Assembly (NCBI GenBank): GCA_947259045.1
Contig: CAMYKZ010000023.1
Location: 1-48,180 of the forward strand
Direction: 5' to 3'
Length of the DNA stretch: 48,180 bases
DNA from: an uncultured Afifella sp.
GTDB lineage: Bacteria > Pseudomonadota > Alphaproteobacteria > Rhizobiales > Afifellaceae
Shown here: one piece after another, positions 25,425 through 34,984 of the stretch
Layout of the letters: the number at the start of each line of letters is the position of its first letter
Position numbering within the stretch: position 1 is the first letter of the stretch
Made by a program: the position numbers and the translations under genes
Notes under the pieces: generated by a model
Told to the model about the DNA's origin: nothing
Seen by the model: the letters and a program-made list of their open reading frames with translations, nothing else
The model's database searches: none

Positions 25425-25664
25425 TCAGCGGGTCGGTGGTGTGCGGCGCTTGGGTCCGGGAATCAGGCCTTCGCGCTGGGCGCGCTTACGGGCCAGCTTG
25501 CGCGCACGGCGAACCGCTTCTGCCTTTTCGCGGGCTCGTTTTACCGATGGCTTTTCGTAATGGCCACGGAGCTTCATTTCGCGGAAGATGCCTTCGCGCT
25601 GCATCTTCTTCTTCAGTGCCTTGAGGGCCTGATCGACATTGTTGTCCCGAACGATAACCTGCAC
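25425..25664 (-). CDS. rpsU: 30S ribosomal protein S21
   Basis: A basic 79-residue protein beginning [25 protein letters not shown], the standard S21 N-terminus, and continuing [29 protein letters not shown]. It is a component of the small subunit near the anti-Shine-Dalgarno site. It has a C-terminal basic extension ([20 protein letters not shown]) as in other alphaproteobacteria. It is followed by a strong terminator. The 207-bp gap upstream (25665-25871) shows no gene or certain promoter. Confidence 0.96.
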   Translation of the reverse strand: MQVIVRDNNVDQALKALKKKMQREGIFREMKLRGHYEKPSVKRAREKAEAVRRARKLARKRAQREGLIPGPKRRTPPTR

Positions 25665-25871
25665 GTCTATTCCGTTCCTTCTATCGGCGGTGCCGCCGCT
25701 TGTCTGGTTTCAAACCGACACGATCAAGATGCGGGGAAAGCCCCTGCCTTCCAGATCAGACCAGTCTATTCCGGTAAAAAATTGCCCGTCGGCCGCTAGG
25801 CGGCGACAGAGATGGCGGTCTATAGCCGCAAATTCCGGCTTTGTCCACCGTTTCCGGCCATGAAATTGCGA

Positions 25872-27017
25872 TCAATTCTGTTCCTGTACAGCCGTTTTCG
25901 ATCGCTCAATGGCCGACAGAAAGCCGCCCGGCCAGGCGTTTGCCCGCTGTTCGGCGCGGCGCAGAATATCGGCGTCCTGGGTCAGCAGCCAGCTATCCAT
26001 GAATTTGTCGTGCAAGCCCCGCCGGCGGGCGATCAGATACCAGCGTGCAGCTTCCTCCGGGTTTTTTTCCACCCCGCGGCCTTCAGCCAGGAGGCGGGAA
26101 TAGCGGCGTTGGGCGACCGGATTGTCGGTCAGGGCCGCCTGGCGGAACCAGCCGGCGGCGCGCGGCTCGTCTTTTGGCCCGCCACGGCCGTTAAACAGCA
26201 TGATGGCATATTCGATCTGGGCCGGAACATGACCTGATCTGGCGGCTTCGCCGAACCAGCGCGCCGCCTGGACATCGTCCTGGCTGACCCCGATACCCTC
26301 AACAAACAGCCCGCCAAGGGTAAACCTGGCATCGCTGTCGCCGCCATAGGCGGCGCGTGTGAGATAGGCGGCAGCGCGGAATTCGTCCTTCTCCACGCCT
26401 TCGCCGCGCAGGTAGAGGTAACCAAGCTCACGCAGCGCCGTCGCCTGGCCGAGATCGCCGGCCCGACGGAACAATTCAGCTGCCTTGGCCGGATCCTTTG
26501 CCATGCCGTTGCCTTCAGTATGCAGCCTGCCAAGCGCATAAAGCGCCTCCGCATTGCCCTGGGCTGCTGCCAGCTCGTACCAGCCCGCTGCTTCCTCGTA
26601 ATCCTGTTTGACGCCAAGTCCGCGCACCAGCAGTTCGCCGAGAAGGGTCTGGGCGATGGAATTTCCGGCCTTGGCCTGATCCAGCCCCATGGCAAAGGCG
26701 GTGAGAAAATAACCGCGCTGGAAGGCGCTGTAGGCCTGATCAATCTGGCTGGGCGGTACTTCGCCGGAATCCTGCAGGGTCTGGCGGATTCGCTCGCCGA
26801 TCGGATCGGCATCCGACTGCTGCGGGATCGGCAGTGTGTCCGCTGGCGCCTCGCTTGTCTGCGCTGCCTTCAGTGTGGCCTCGGCCGTCTGGACAAACGG
26901 AATCGTCTCGGCCGTGGTCTGCGAAAGGGCGGCCGACGGCATGCCGGCTGCGAACACGGCGGCGAAAGCCTTGGCAGCCAGGGCAATCGAAACAGGGGGA
27001 GGTGATTTCTTCAACAC
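25872..27017 (-). CDS. Sel1-repeat exported protein
   Basis: A 381-residue protein with a signal peptide (VSIALAAKAFAAVFAAGMPSAALS) and a low-complexity region to about residue 80. A run of Sel1-like repeats follows: AQTLLGELLVRGLGVKQDYEEAAGWYELAAAQG, ALYALGRLHTEGNGMAKDPAKAAELFRRAG and several more, about six in all. Sel1 repeats form protein-binding solenoids. A GTG at 27015-27017 is the first usable start, 6 bp after the stop of the ThiE-like gene, and has no clear Shine-Dalgarno; translation is probably coupled. It is the last gene of the fba cluster; its function is not known to me. Confidence 0.82.
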   Translation of the reverse strand: MLKKSPPPVSIALAAKAFAAVFAAGMPSAALSQTTAETIPFVQTAEATLKAAQTSEAPADTLPIPQQSDADPIGERIRQTLQDSGEVPPSQIDQAYSAFQRGYFLTAFAMGLDQAKAGNSIAQTLLGELLVRGLGVKQDYEEAAGWYELAAAQGNAEALYALGRLHTEGNGMAKDPAKAAELFRRAGDLGQATALRELGYLYLRGEGVEKDEFRAAAYLTRAAYGGDSDARFTLGGLFVEGIGVSQDDVQAARWFGEAARSGHVPAQIEYAIMLFNGRGGPKDEPRAAGWFRQAALTDNPVAQRRYSRLLAEGRGVEKNPEEAARWYLIARRRGLHDKFMDSWLLTQDADILRRAEQRANAWPGGFLSAIERSKTAVQEQN

Positions 27018-27023
27018 GGGGGG

Positions 27024-27692
27024 TCAGACCATTTCCATCGATGCGATCCGTTCCTGCGCCGACGCGGATATGATTTCAAGCGCTCGGGCAACCGCATCGG
27101 CCGGGCCGCCCGGATGAGCCCAGCAGGCCTGATGCAGCGCGATGAAATCGGCGCCGGTCGCTGCCGCTTCGGCAAAATGGTCAAGCGAATTGCCGGCCAT
27201 GACGACCGCCGGTACCTGAACAATCTCGCACCACCATTCGGCCAGTTTGAGGTTTTTCTTGTGCGGCTCCGGGCGGATATCGCCGTGCGGTTTGCCGAAA
27301 AAGACATAATCGACGCCGCTCTCGCCGGCATCAAGGGCCGCGTGCCTGGAATTGATGGCGCCGCCGCCGACGATCTTTTGCGGTTTCAGGCTCTCAAGCG
27401 CCGCCTCAAGATCCGACGCGCCGGTGCTGACATGAACGCCGTCGGCCCCGCTGCGGCCGGCGACCCTGTTGTGACCTTCAATCAGCGCCGCCGCTCCATG
27501 CGCCTGGATCAGCGGAACCAGCCGATCGGCAAGTTTCGCCATGTCATGTTCGGCCATCTGGCCGGCAATCAGCACGGCGGCGACATCGCCGGCCTGCAAT
27601 GCGGCTTCCAGCTCAGCCGGAAACGTCTCCAGGTCGATATCCGGCGGGGTCACCAGATAAAGCCGTGACGGTTCGAATACAGGATCACTCAT
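27024..27692 (-). CDS. Thiamine-phosphate-synthase-like protein
   Basis: A 222-residue TIM-barrel protein of the ThiE/TenI family. It reads LYLVTPP at the N-terminus, then GHNRVAGRSGADGVHVSTG, KIVGGGAINSRHAALDAGESGVDYVFFG, and ATGADFIALHQACW. The loop that is normally GPxFxTxTK in ThiE is FFGKPHGDIRPEPHKKN here, and the HLGQxD segment is VHVSTGASD. So thiamine-phosphate synthase activity is doubtful; it may be a paralogue of another role. It lies 3 bp downstream of fba and is followed by the Sel1 gene, all in one transcription unit. Confidence 0.75.
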   Translation of the reverse strand: MSDPVFEPSRLYLVTPPDIDLETFPAELEAALQAGDVAAVLIAGQMAEHDMAKLADRLVPLIQAHGAAALIEGHNRVAGRSGADGVHVSTGASDLEAALESLKPQKIVGGGAINSRHAALDAGESGVDYVFFGKPHGDIRPEPHKKNLKLAEWWCEIVQVPAVVMAGNSLDHFAEAAATGADFIALHQACWAHPGGPADAVARALEIISASAQERIASMEMV

Positions 27693-27695
27693 AGA

Positions 27696-28724
27696 CTACG
27701 CGGCCTGTTTTTCCAGTTCAGCCGACCACTTTCCGGTCGCAGCGGCTGCATTCATCTGAACCCGGTGATTGAACGCCGCCTGACCGGCTGCGACATTCGC
27801 CTGCTTGCCGCCCCAGGCGTCCAGCGCGTCGGCCTGCAGCGCCCGACCATAGGAATAGGTCAGCTTCCAGGGCAAATCAAACATGGCGTTCATGGCGGAA
27901 AGATGGGCGGTGGCGTCGATGCTGGCCTGGCCACCGGACAGAAACGCAATGCCCGGCACGGCCGCCGGCACAGTGGCCTTCAGGCAGCGGACGGTCTTCT
28001 CCGCCACTTCCTCAACGCTGGCGGCCTTTTTGCAGTTCTGCGCAGGCACAACCATGTTCGGCTTCAGGATCGTGCCCTCCAGGTTGACACCGGCTTCGAA
28101 CAATTCGTCGAACAGCGTGTTCTGGGCCCAGACGCTGATGTCGAAACAGGTGTCGATATCGTGCACCGCGTCGGCGCCGTCCATCATCACTTCCGGTTCG
28201 ACGATCGGCACGATGCCGGCCTGCTGGCAAAGCGCCGCATACCGGGCCAGCGCATGGCTGTTGGCCTTGATGCAGGTCCAGGACGGGCGGCCGTCGCCGA
28301 TGGAGATCACAGCGCGCCATTTTGCAAACCGTGCGCCAAGGTCGTGATATTCAGCCAGCCGCTCGCGCAGGCCGTCGAGGCCTTCCGTCACCGTCTCGCC
28401 CGGATGACCGGCCAGCGGCTTGGCGCCGGCATCGACCTTGATGCCGGGCACCGCGCCGGCGTCGGTAATCAGCTGCACCAGCGGCGTGCCGTCGGCGGCC
28501 TTCTGGCGCAGCGTCTCGTCGAACAGGATGACGCCGGAGACATAATCCTTCATGCCATCGGCGCGAAACAACATTTCCCGGTAATCGCGGCGATTGTCCT
28601 CCGTCGATTCCAGCGAAATGCCGTCGAACCGTTTCTTGATGGTGGCAGAACTTTCATCGGCGGCCAGGATACCCTTGCCCTCCACAACCATACGGTTGGC
28701 GATATCGTCGATGCGGTCGGTCAT
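27696..28724 (-). CDS. fba: Fructose-bisphosphate aldolase class I
   Basis: A 342-residue class I (Schiff-base) aldolase that splits fructose-1,6-bisphosphate to the two triose phosphates in glycolysis and joins them in gluconeogenesis. It begins MTDRIDDIANRMVVEGKGILAADESSATIKKRF, the typical start. It has FDETLRQKAADG, IVEPEVMMDG, LEGTILKPNMVVPA (containing the Schiff-base Lys) and AVPGIAFLSGGQAS. The ATG at 28722-28724 is preceded by GAGGA. Longer in-frame readings extend into the promoter region and lack family similarity. It heads a unit with the ThiE-like and Sel1 genes and is divergent from MmcQ. Confidence 0.93.
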   Translation of the reverse strand: MTDRIDDIANRMVVEGKGILAADESSATIKKRFDGISLESTEDNRRDYREMLFRADGMKDYVSGVILFDETLRQKAADGTPLVQLITDAGAVPGIKVDAGAKPLAGHPGETVTEGLDGLRERLAEYHDLGARFAKWRAVISIGDGRPSWTCIKANSHALARYAALCQQAGIVPIVEPEVMMDGADAVHDIDTCFDISVWAQNTLFDELFEAGVNLEGTILKPNMVVPAQNCKKAASVEEVAEKTVRCLKATVPAAVPGIAFLSGGQASIDATAHLSAMNAMFDLPWKLTYSYGRALQADALDAWGGKQANVAAGQAAFNHRVQMNAAAATGKWSAELEKQAA

Positions 28725-28966
28725 ATGTGTCGTTTCCTCTGGTGGCGCGTCGGACAGCGCGCAGTCCGGGCCTGTTGGCGGCCGATGTTGTGGAGCCGGT
28801 TTTAGCGCGTGTGGCCGGGTTTTTGAATAGGGGAAATGAATACAGACGGGGATTTTCATCCCGATCGGTTGCCGCCGGTGAATCATTCAACAGGCCTTGC
28901 AGAAACGGCAAACGGATGATCTGCTGCCGGCAACGTAACGTCGTGCATTCAAAACAGCATCAAATG

Positions 28967-29326
28967 ACCTACGAAAAATTCAACGCCTTTTGTGCCACCC
29001 TTCCGGCGACCACATACATCGTCCAGTGGGGCGGAGCCCATGTCTGGAAAGTTGGCGGAAAGGTCTTTGCCATTGGCGGCTGGGATGACGGGGAAGCCGC
29101 GTTTACGTTCAAGGCAAGCGAGCTTTCCTATGAAATCCTGCAACAACAGCCGGGTTTGCGGCCGGCGCCCTATTTTGCCACGCGCGGCATGAAATGGATC
29201 CAGAATTATGGCGAACCGGGTCTTTCCGATCACGAGTTGGAGGAATATCTGCGCCAATCCCACCGCATCGTCTCGTCGGGCCTTTCCATGAAAAAACAGC
29301 GCGAACTGGGACTGAACCAGACCTGA
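28967..29326 (+). CDS. MmcQ/YjbR family protein
   Basis: A 119-residue protein of the MmcQ/YjbR (CyaY-like fold, DUF419) family: YEKFNAFCATLPAT, GGAHVWKVGGKVFAIGGW, AAFTFKASELSYEIL, then RPAPYFATRGMKWIQN and LEEYLRQSHRIVSSGL. Members are often described as DNA-binding or of unknown role. It is the only plus-strand gene between gene clusters at 25 and 34 kb and is divergent from fba. The 242-bp gap upstream (28725-28966) must hold both promoters; I see no strong pair. It is convergent with pgk, 30 bp apart. Confidence 0.88.
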   Translation, partial: TYEKFNAFCATLPATTYIVQWGGAHVWKVGGKVFAIGGWDDGEAAFTFKASELSYEILQQQPGLRPAPYFATRGMKWIQNYGEPGLSDHELEEYLRQSHRIVSSGLSMKKQRELGLNQT

Positions 29327-29356
29327 TCAATGCATGGCGGCGCAATCCGCCGACGG

Positions 29357-30556
29357 TCACCCCCGCCGCAGCACCTCAACGCCGGGCAGCGGCTTGCCTT
29401 CCATCCATTCCAGAAACGCCCCGCCGGCCGTGGAGACGTATGAGAAATCATCGCCCGCGCCGGCATGGTTGAGCGCTGCCACCGTATCGCCACCGCCGGC
29501 GATCGATTTCAGCTTGCCGGCTTTGGTGCGTTCGGCTGCATGCTGCGCCGCAGCCACCGTGGCTCTGTCAAACGGCGGGATCTCGAAGGCGCCGAGCGGG
29601 CCGTTCCAGACCAGGGTCGCCGCATCGTCGATCCATGCGTTGATGATCGCCGTGGTTTTTTCCCCGCCGTCGAGGATCATCTCGTCGTCGGCCACCTGAT
29701 CGAGCGTCACCGTGCGGTTTTCCGCGCCGGCTTCAAACGCCTTTGCCACCACGGCATCTGTCGGAAGGATGATCGCCGTGTTCGACGCAGCCGCCTGGGT
29801 CATGATCTGGCGTGCGGTTTCCGCCAGATCCGGTTCGTACAAGGATTTGCCGACCCTGACGCCGCGGGCGGCCAGGAACGTATTGGCCATGCCGCCGCCG
29901 ATCACCAGCGCGTCGACCTTTTCGATCAGGTTGGCCAGCAGGTCGATCTTGCTCGACACCTTGGCGCCGCCAACCACGGCAACAACCGGGTGTTTCGGGT
30001 TGCCGAGCGCTGCTTCCAGCGCTTCCAGTTCCGCGTGCATGGCACGGCCGGCATAGGCCGGCAGGCGGCGGGCGATGGCCTCGGTTGAGGCGTGCGCGCG
30101 GTGGGCGGCGGAAAAGGCGTCGTTGACATAGATGTCGCCAAGCGCTGCCAGCTGATCGGCAAAGGCGTCGTCGTTGCTTTCCTCGCCGGGGTGGAAGCGG
30201 GTGTTTTCCAGCACCAGAATACCGCCGTCGGCAAGGCCGGCGATGGCGCTTGCGGCTGTTTCGCCGATGCAGTCGGACGCGAAGGCCGCGGGCCGGCCGG
30301 TCAGTTCGGCGACCGATGCGACGACGGGTTCAAGCGACATGGCCGGGTTTACCGCACCTTTCGGGCGGCCGAAATGGGCAAGCAGGATGATCTTCGCTCT
30401 CTTGTTTGAGAGCTCGTTCAGCGTCGGCAGGACGCGCTCGATGCGGGTGGTGTCGCCGACCTTGCCGTCTGAGACCGGCACATTGAGATCGACACGCACA
30501 AGCACCCGCTTGCCGGAAATGTCGCCGAGATCGTCAAGGGTCTTGAATGCGGCCAT
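29357..30556 (-). CDS. pgk: Phosphoglycerate kinase
   Basis: A 399-residue glycolytic/gluconeogenic enzyme that transfers phosphate between 1,3-bisphosphoglycerate and ADP. It has the N-terminal [56 protein letters not shown] and the C-terminal nucleotide motif GGGDTVAAL. The ATG has a GGAG ribosome-binding site 8 bp upstream. It is third in the minus-strand order tkt-gap-pgk but is separated from gap by a terminator and a 229-bp leader, so it may be transcribed partly on its own. Confidence 0.96.
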   Translation of the reverse strand: MAAFKTLDDLGDISGKRVLVRVDLNVPVSDGKVGDTTRIERVLPTLNELSNKRAKIILLAHFGRPKGAVNPAMSLEPVVASVAELTGRPAAFASDCIGETAASAIAGLADGGILVLENTRFHPGEESNDDAFADQLAALGDIYVNDAFSAAHRAHASTEAIARRLPAYAGRAMHAELEALEAALGNPKHPVVAVVGGAKVSSKIDLLANLIEKVDALVIGGGMANTFLAARGVRVGKSLYEPDLAETARQIMTQAAASNTAIILPTDAVVAKAFEAGAENRTVTLDQVADDEMILDGGEKTTAIINAWIDDAATLVWNGPLGAFEIPPFDRATVAAAQHAAERTKAGKLKSIAGGGDTVAALNHAGAGDDFSYVSTAGGAFLEWMEGKPLPGVEVLRRG

Positions 30557-30738
30557 TGGAAAGTCTCCTGGTTCTCTTGTGCTCCGTCATCCTCGACCGT
30601 GCGGGGGTGCAAGCCCCACCACCGGACCGGGGACCCGGCGCAAGAAGTGGCGAAGCCGCAATTTTGTTTATAACGAGCCTGCAAATCTTTGAGGCGCACC
30701 TCCTTTGCATGGCGGGTAACGGGCGTAGCGGAAACTGC
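30557..30738 (-). promoter_or_regulatory. pgk leader region with GC-rich inverted repeats
   Basis: The stretch between the gap terminator and pgk has no convincing gene. It contains GC-rich inverted repeats such as GGGG-TGCAAG-CCCC and CCGG...CCCGG, and an A/T-rich patch (TTGTTTATAAC, plus-strand reading) around 30663-30673. It must carry the pgk promoter if the terminator is efficient, but I cannot place one. Confidence 0.35.
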
Positions 30739-30771
30739 AAAAGAGCCGGGCTGCCGATTGGCCCCCGGCTC
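30739..30771 (-). terminator. Rho-independent terminator after gap
   Basis: On the minus strand, GAGCCGGG and CCCGGCTC pair as an 8-bp stem (plus coordinates 30743-30750 with 30764-30771), followed by TTTT at 30742-30739. It starts 15 bp after the gap stop codon. The T-run is short, so read-through into pgk is likely to some degree. Confidence 0.65.
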
Positions 30772-30785
30772 GCAACGTTTCGCCG

Positions 30786-31793
<1,008 letters not shown>

Positions 31794-31808
31794 GATGAAA
31801 TCCTTTCG

Positions 31809-33806
31809 CTATTTGGTGCCGGCCGTAAGCCGCTCGGTGACTTTCTCGACGATCTTGTCGGCGGTGATGCCGAAATGCTCATAAAGTTCCTTGTACGGGC
31901 CGCTTGCGCCAAAACCTTCCATGCCGACAAAGATACCGTCATTGCCGATAATGCTGTCCCAGCCCTGGCGGATTGCCGCTTCGACCGCAACCTTGACCGG
32001 GGCTGTGCCGATTATGTCGGCCTGATAGGCCGCGCTCTGGCGGAAAAACAGTTCAAACGAGGGCACGGAGACAACCCGTGCCGGATGGCCGGCCGCATCG
32101 AGAGCAGCCTTCGCGGCGACGGCGATTTCAACCTCCGAGCCTGAGGCAAACAGGCTGACTGCGGCCTCGTCGTCGCTATCGTCGACGACATAGGCGCCGC
32201 GGGCGCAGCCGTTGGCCTGCTGGAATTCCGGTCGCACCGGCGTCAGGTTCTGCCGGGTCAGCGCAATCAGGCTGGGCCGGTCGCGATCTTCAAGCGCAAG
32301 CTGCCAGCATTCGGCGGTCTCCACCGCATCTGCAGGGCGGAAGACATTGAGGTTCGGGATCGCCCGCAGCGCGGCCAGATGTTCGACCGGCTGGTGCGTC
32401 GGACCGTCTTCGCCAAGGCCGATGGAATCGTGCGTCATGACATAGACCACCCGCAGGCCCATCAAGGCGGACAGGCGGATAGCCGGGCGGCAATAATCGG
32501 CAAATACCAGAAACGTGCCGGAGTAGGGGATCAGTCCGCCATGCAAGGCGATACCGTTCATCGCCGCTGCCATACCATGTTCGCGGATGCCGTAATGCAC
32601 GAAGCGGCCGCCATAATTGTCCGGTCCGTACGGCGTCATCTCATTTGTGCGGGTATTGTTGGAACCGGTCAGGTCGGCGGACCCGGCAAGTGTTTCCGGA
32701 ACGGCGGCATTGATATGTTCAAGCGCCAGTTCGGAAGATTTGCGCGTCGCCATGGTCGGCGGATCTTCCGCCAGTTGCCCCTTCAGGGCGGACATGGCAT
32801 CGGCAAAGCCGGACGGCAGATCGCCGGCCATGCGGCGCTCGAATTCGCCGCGCAGGTTCGCATCCGCGTCGCTGACGCGCTGCTGCCATTCGTTGCGCGT
32901 CTGGCGGGCGCGCAGCCCGGCCATGCGCCAGGCGTCAAGAATGTCGGAGGGGATATCGAACGGTTCGCTGGGCCAGTCGAGCGCCTTGCGGGCGCCGGCG
33001 ATCTCTTCTTCGCCCAGCGGCGCGCCGTGCGACGACGATTTGCCGGCCTTGGTTGGCGCACCGAAGCCGATCGTGGTGCGGGCGGCGATCAGTGTCGGCC
33101 GGTCGGACGTGCGCGCTTCGTTCAAGGCGGCATCGATCTGCGCCGGGTCGTGGCCGTCAATGCGCACTGCGCGCCAGCCGGACGCTTCGAACCGGGCAAC
33201 CTGGTCGGTGGAATCCGACAGGTTGATGTCGCCGTCAATAGTGACCCGGTTGTCGTCGAACAATACCACAAGACGATTGAGTTTCAGGTGGCCGGCAAGG
33301 GTGACCGCTTCCTGGCTGATCCCTTCCATCAGATCGCCGTCGGAGGCCAGCACATAGGTGAAGTGATCGACAAGATCGTCGCCGAACTCCGCATTCATCG
33401 CCCGTTCCGCCATAGCCATTCCGACTGCGGTGGCGATGCCCTGGCCAAGCGGCCCGGTCGTCGTCTCAATGCCGGCGGCGTGGCCATATTCGGGATGGCC
33501 GGCGGTCTTGGAGCCGATCTGGCGGAAATTGCGGATCTCGTCGATCGACATGCCGTCATAGCCGAGCAGGTAGAGCAGCGAATAAAGCAGCATCGAACCG
33601 TGTCCGGCTGACAGGACAAAACGGTCCCGGTCGGGCCAGTTCGGATCGGTCGGATCAAACTGCAGATGCCTGGTGAACAGCACGGTTGCAATGTCGGCTG
33701 CACCCATGGGCAGGCCGGGATGGCCGGATTTGGCGGCTTGTACCGCATCCATGGAGAGTGCGCGGATGGCGTTTGCCATCGAAGCGTGCTTGGCGGGATC
33801 GGTCAT
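31809..33806 (-). CDS. tkt: Transketolase
   Basis: A 665-residue thiamine-diphosphate enzyme that moves two-carbon units in the pentose phosphate pathway and, where present, the Calvin cycle. It has [18 protein letters not shown], the cofactor motif [17 protein letters not shown] region ([14 protein letters not shown]... VVLFDDN), [13 protein letters not shown], and [21 protein letters not shown] chose the ATG at 33804-33806 ([17 protein letters not shown]), the usual N-terminus; upstream in-frame sequence is unlike the family. It heads the tkt-gap operon. No RuBisCO or phosphoribulokinase gene is in this window. Confidence 0.96.
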   Translation of the reverse strand: MTDPAKHASMANAIRALSMDAVQAAKSGHPGLPMGAADIATVLFTRHLQFDPTDPNWPDRDRFVLSAGHGSMLLYSLLYLLGYDGMSIDEIRNFRQIGSKTAGHPEYGHAAGIETTTGPLGQGIATAVGMAMAERAMNAEFGDDLVDHFTYVLASDGDLMEGISQEAVTLAGHLKLNRLVVLFDDNRVTIDGDINLSDSTDQVARFEASGWRAVRIDGHDPAQIDAALNEARTSDRPTLIAARTTIGFGAPTKAGKSSSHGAPLGEEEIAGARKALDWPSEPFDIPSDILDAWRMAGLRARQTRNEWQQRVSDADANLRGEFERRMAGDLPSGFADAMSALKGQLAEDPPTMATRKSSELALEHINAAVPETLAGSADLTGSNNTRTNEMTPYGPDNYGGRFVHYGIREHGMAAAMNGIALHGGLIPYSGTFLVFADYCRPAIRLSALMGLRVVYVMTHDSIGLGEDGPTHQPVEHLAALRAIPNLNVFRPADAVETAECWQLALEDRDRPSLIALTRQNLTPVRPEFQQANGCARGAYVVDDSDDEAAVSLFASGSEVEIAVAAKAALDAAGHPARVVSVPSFELFFRQSAAYQADIIGTAPVKVAVEAAIRQGWDSIIGNDGIFVGMEGFGASGPYKELYEHFGITADKIVEKVTERLTAGTK

Positions 33807-33896
33807 TGATTTCTCATTATGAAGCTGGCGGCATCGTGGACAATTTCGTGGCCGGGCAGCCGGCTGTGCTGCGTTTGCACAACCGGTATTCCGATT

Positions 33897-34109
33897 ATGA
33901 CAGATCGATTCTTCGAACTGCCTGTCGGCGCCCAATTCGGGCCGGAGACATACACGCTTGCCGGGGCGAGTCAATTGCGCTGCCCAATGTGTGAACGACA
34001 GTTTCCACGGGACAATTGCTATGTTCCCGTTGGATTTCGTGCAAAAGCGGTTGACGGTAAGTTCACGTCCCGCCTAACGTCTTGGCTGCAAGTGCTTGAT
34101 ACACTTTAA
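33897..34109 (+). CDS. Possible small Cys-containing protein
   Basis: A 70-codon reading frame in the 398-bp gap between tkt and DUF4164. It starts [15 protein letters not shown] and has three Cys ([10 protein letters not shown] and DNCYV). There is no Shine-Dalgarno upstream and codon use is less G/C-biased at third positions than in its neighbours. I do not recognise a family. The rest of this gap (33807-33896 and 34110-34204) holds no clear gene or promoter. Confidence 0.25.
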   Translation: MTDRFFELPVGAQFGPETYTLAGASQLRCPMCERQFPRDNCYVPVGFRAKAVDGKFTSRLTSWLQVLDTL

Positions 34110-34204
34110 GCGATTGCGCGGTACGGCAGCGTAGCCAAGCTGGAAATTTCAGCGCGTTGTGACGCTGACGTTTCATGTGCGGGTTTGCAGATATCCATGG
34201 GAAC

Positions 34205-34498
34205 ATGACCTCTATGGCATCGATGACAAAAGACATTGAACAATCAGTGCGGGCGCTTGAAAGCGCCTTGTCGACGCTCGAAACGGCAGTCAAAAGGCGG
34301 GTTGAGGCAGGGTCTGAGGATCTTCAGGTCGAAATCCAGACACTCAGTTCGGACCGGGCGTACCTTGCTGAAAAACTGGACAAATCGTCGGCCAAGATCG
34401 AAACGCTCGAGGCAGTCAACCGCGACGTGTCCGCGCGGCTTGCGACAGCGATGGAAACGGTGAGCGCCGTGCTTCAGGCTGATCTGGAGGAGGTCTGA
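34205..34498 (+). CDS. DUF4164 coiled-coil protein
   Basis: A protein of up to 97 residues that is almost wholly heptad-repeat sequence (IEQSVRALESALSTLETAVKRRVEAG, then YLAEKLDKSSAKIETLEAVNRDVSARLATAMETV). It matches the DUF4164 family, usually found directly upstream of zapA in Hyphomicrobiales. It probably works with ZapA in cell division, but that is inference from linkage. The start is uncertain among ATGs at 34205, 34214 and 34223; none has a strong ribosome-binding site. It ends one base before zapA. Confidence 0.8.
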   Translation: MTSMASMTKDIEQSVRALESALSTLETAVKRRVEAGSEDLQVEIQTLSSDRAYLAEKLDKSSAKIETLEAVNRDVSARLATAMETVSAVLQADLEEV

Positions 34499-34499
34499 T

Positions 34500-34871
34500 A
34501 TGGCGGAAGTCAACATAGTCGTCGGCGGGCGCAGCTACCGGATGGCCTGCGATGACGGCCAGGAAGAGCATCTCACCGGGCTCGGGCGCCGCTTCGATCA
34601 GGCGTTTGACGAACTGCGTGCCGGTTTTGGTGAGGTGGGCGATCAGCGGCTGACCGTGATGGCGGCGATATTGATGACAGACCGGCTGGACGAGGCTGAA
34701 AGCAGGATCGCTGAACTGCAGAAGCAGATAGAAGACCGGGGCAACATCGACAAGGACTTTGAAACCCTGAATGCGCGTTTTGCCCAGGTGCTGCAGAATG
34801 CAGCCGGACGGGTCGAACAACTGGCCGCAGCTCTCGATTCAGATCAGCCCGATCGGGTGCCGGAAATTTGA
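34500..34871 (+). CDS. zapA: Cell division protein ZapA
   Basis: A 123-residue FtsZ-associated protein that stabilises the Z-ring by crosslinking FtsZ filaments. It has the ZapA fold signature MAEVNIVVGGRSYRMACDDGQEEHL, then LGRRFDQAFDEL, followed by the coiled coil QRLTVMAAILMTDRLDEAESRIAELQKQIE. The ATG at 34500 directly follows the DUF4164 stop at 34498, so the two are translated together. In many proteobacteria the 6S RNA lies just after zapA; here only 113 bp separate it from a TauE gene, too short for 6S RNA. Confidence 0.9.
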   Translation: MAEVNIVVGGRSYRMACDDGQEEHLTGLGRRFDQAFDELRAGFGEVGDQRLTVMAAILMTDRLDEAESRIAELQKQIEDRGNIDKDFETLNARFAQVLQNAAGRVEQLAAALDSDQPDRVPEI

Positions 34872-34947
34872 AGCGTTTGTCCGGGCGCGGTGATGGACGC
34901 ATCGCCTTGGCCACTGCGCACCATCTGTCTGCGAGGCGCAATGAAGG

Positions 34948-34980
34948 CCGGATGATCCCCGGATGATCCCCGGATGATCC
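34948..34980. repeat. Three perfect 11-bp tandem repeats
   Basis: CCGGATGATCC is repeated three times without interruption (34948-34958, 34959-34969, 34970-34980), followed by a degenerate CAAGATGATCG. The last repeat ends 4 bp before the TauE/SafE start codon. The 11-bp period shifts the embedded ATG through all three frames. Copy number could vary by slippage. Confidence 0.9.
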
Positions 34981-34984
34981 CAAG

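Noticed and set aside
27665..27685. GGTTCGAATAC as a possible tRNA T-loop
   Set aside because: It lies inside the ThiE-like gene and no acceptor, D or anticodon stems can be drawn around it. No tRNA was found in any gap.
30534..30740. Small minus-strand protein in the pgk leader
   Set aside because: The frame overlaps the gap terminator and the pgk start, has no ribosome-binding site and a biased Arg/Pro/Ser composition; a leader region is more likely.
32379..33611. Long open frame antisense to tkt
   Set aside because: It lies wholly within tkt on the opposite strand, is Arg/Gly/His-rich as expected for G/C-rich antisense frames, has no recognisable domain and no ribosome-binding site.
34872..34984. 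6S RNA after zapA
   Set aside because: The gap is only 113 bp and is largely tandem repeat at its end; a 6S RNA of about 160 nt with its central bubble cannot fit.
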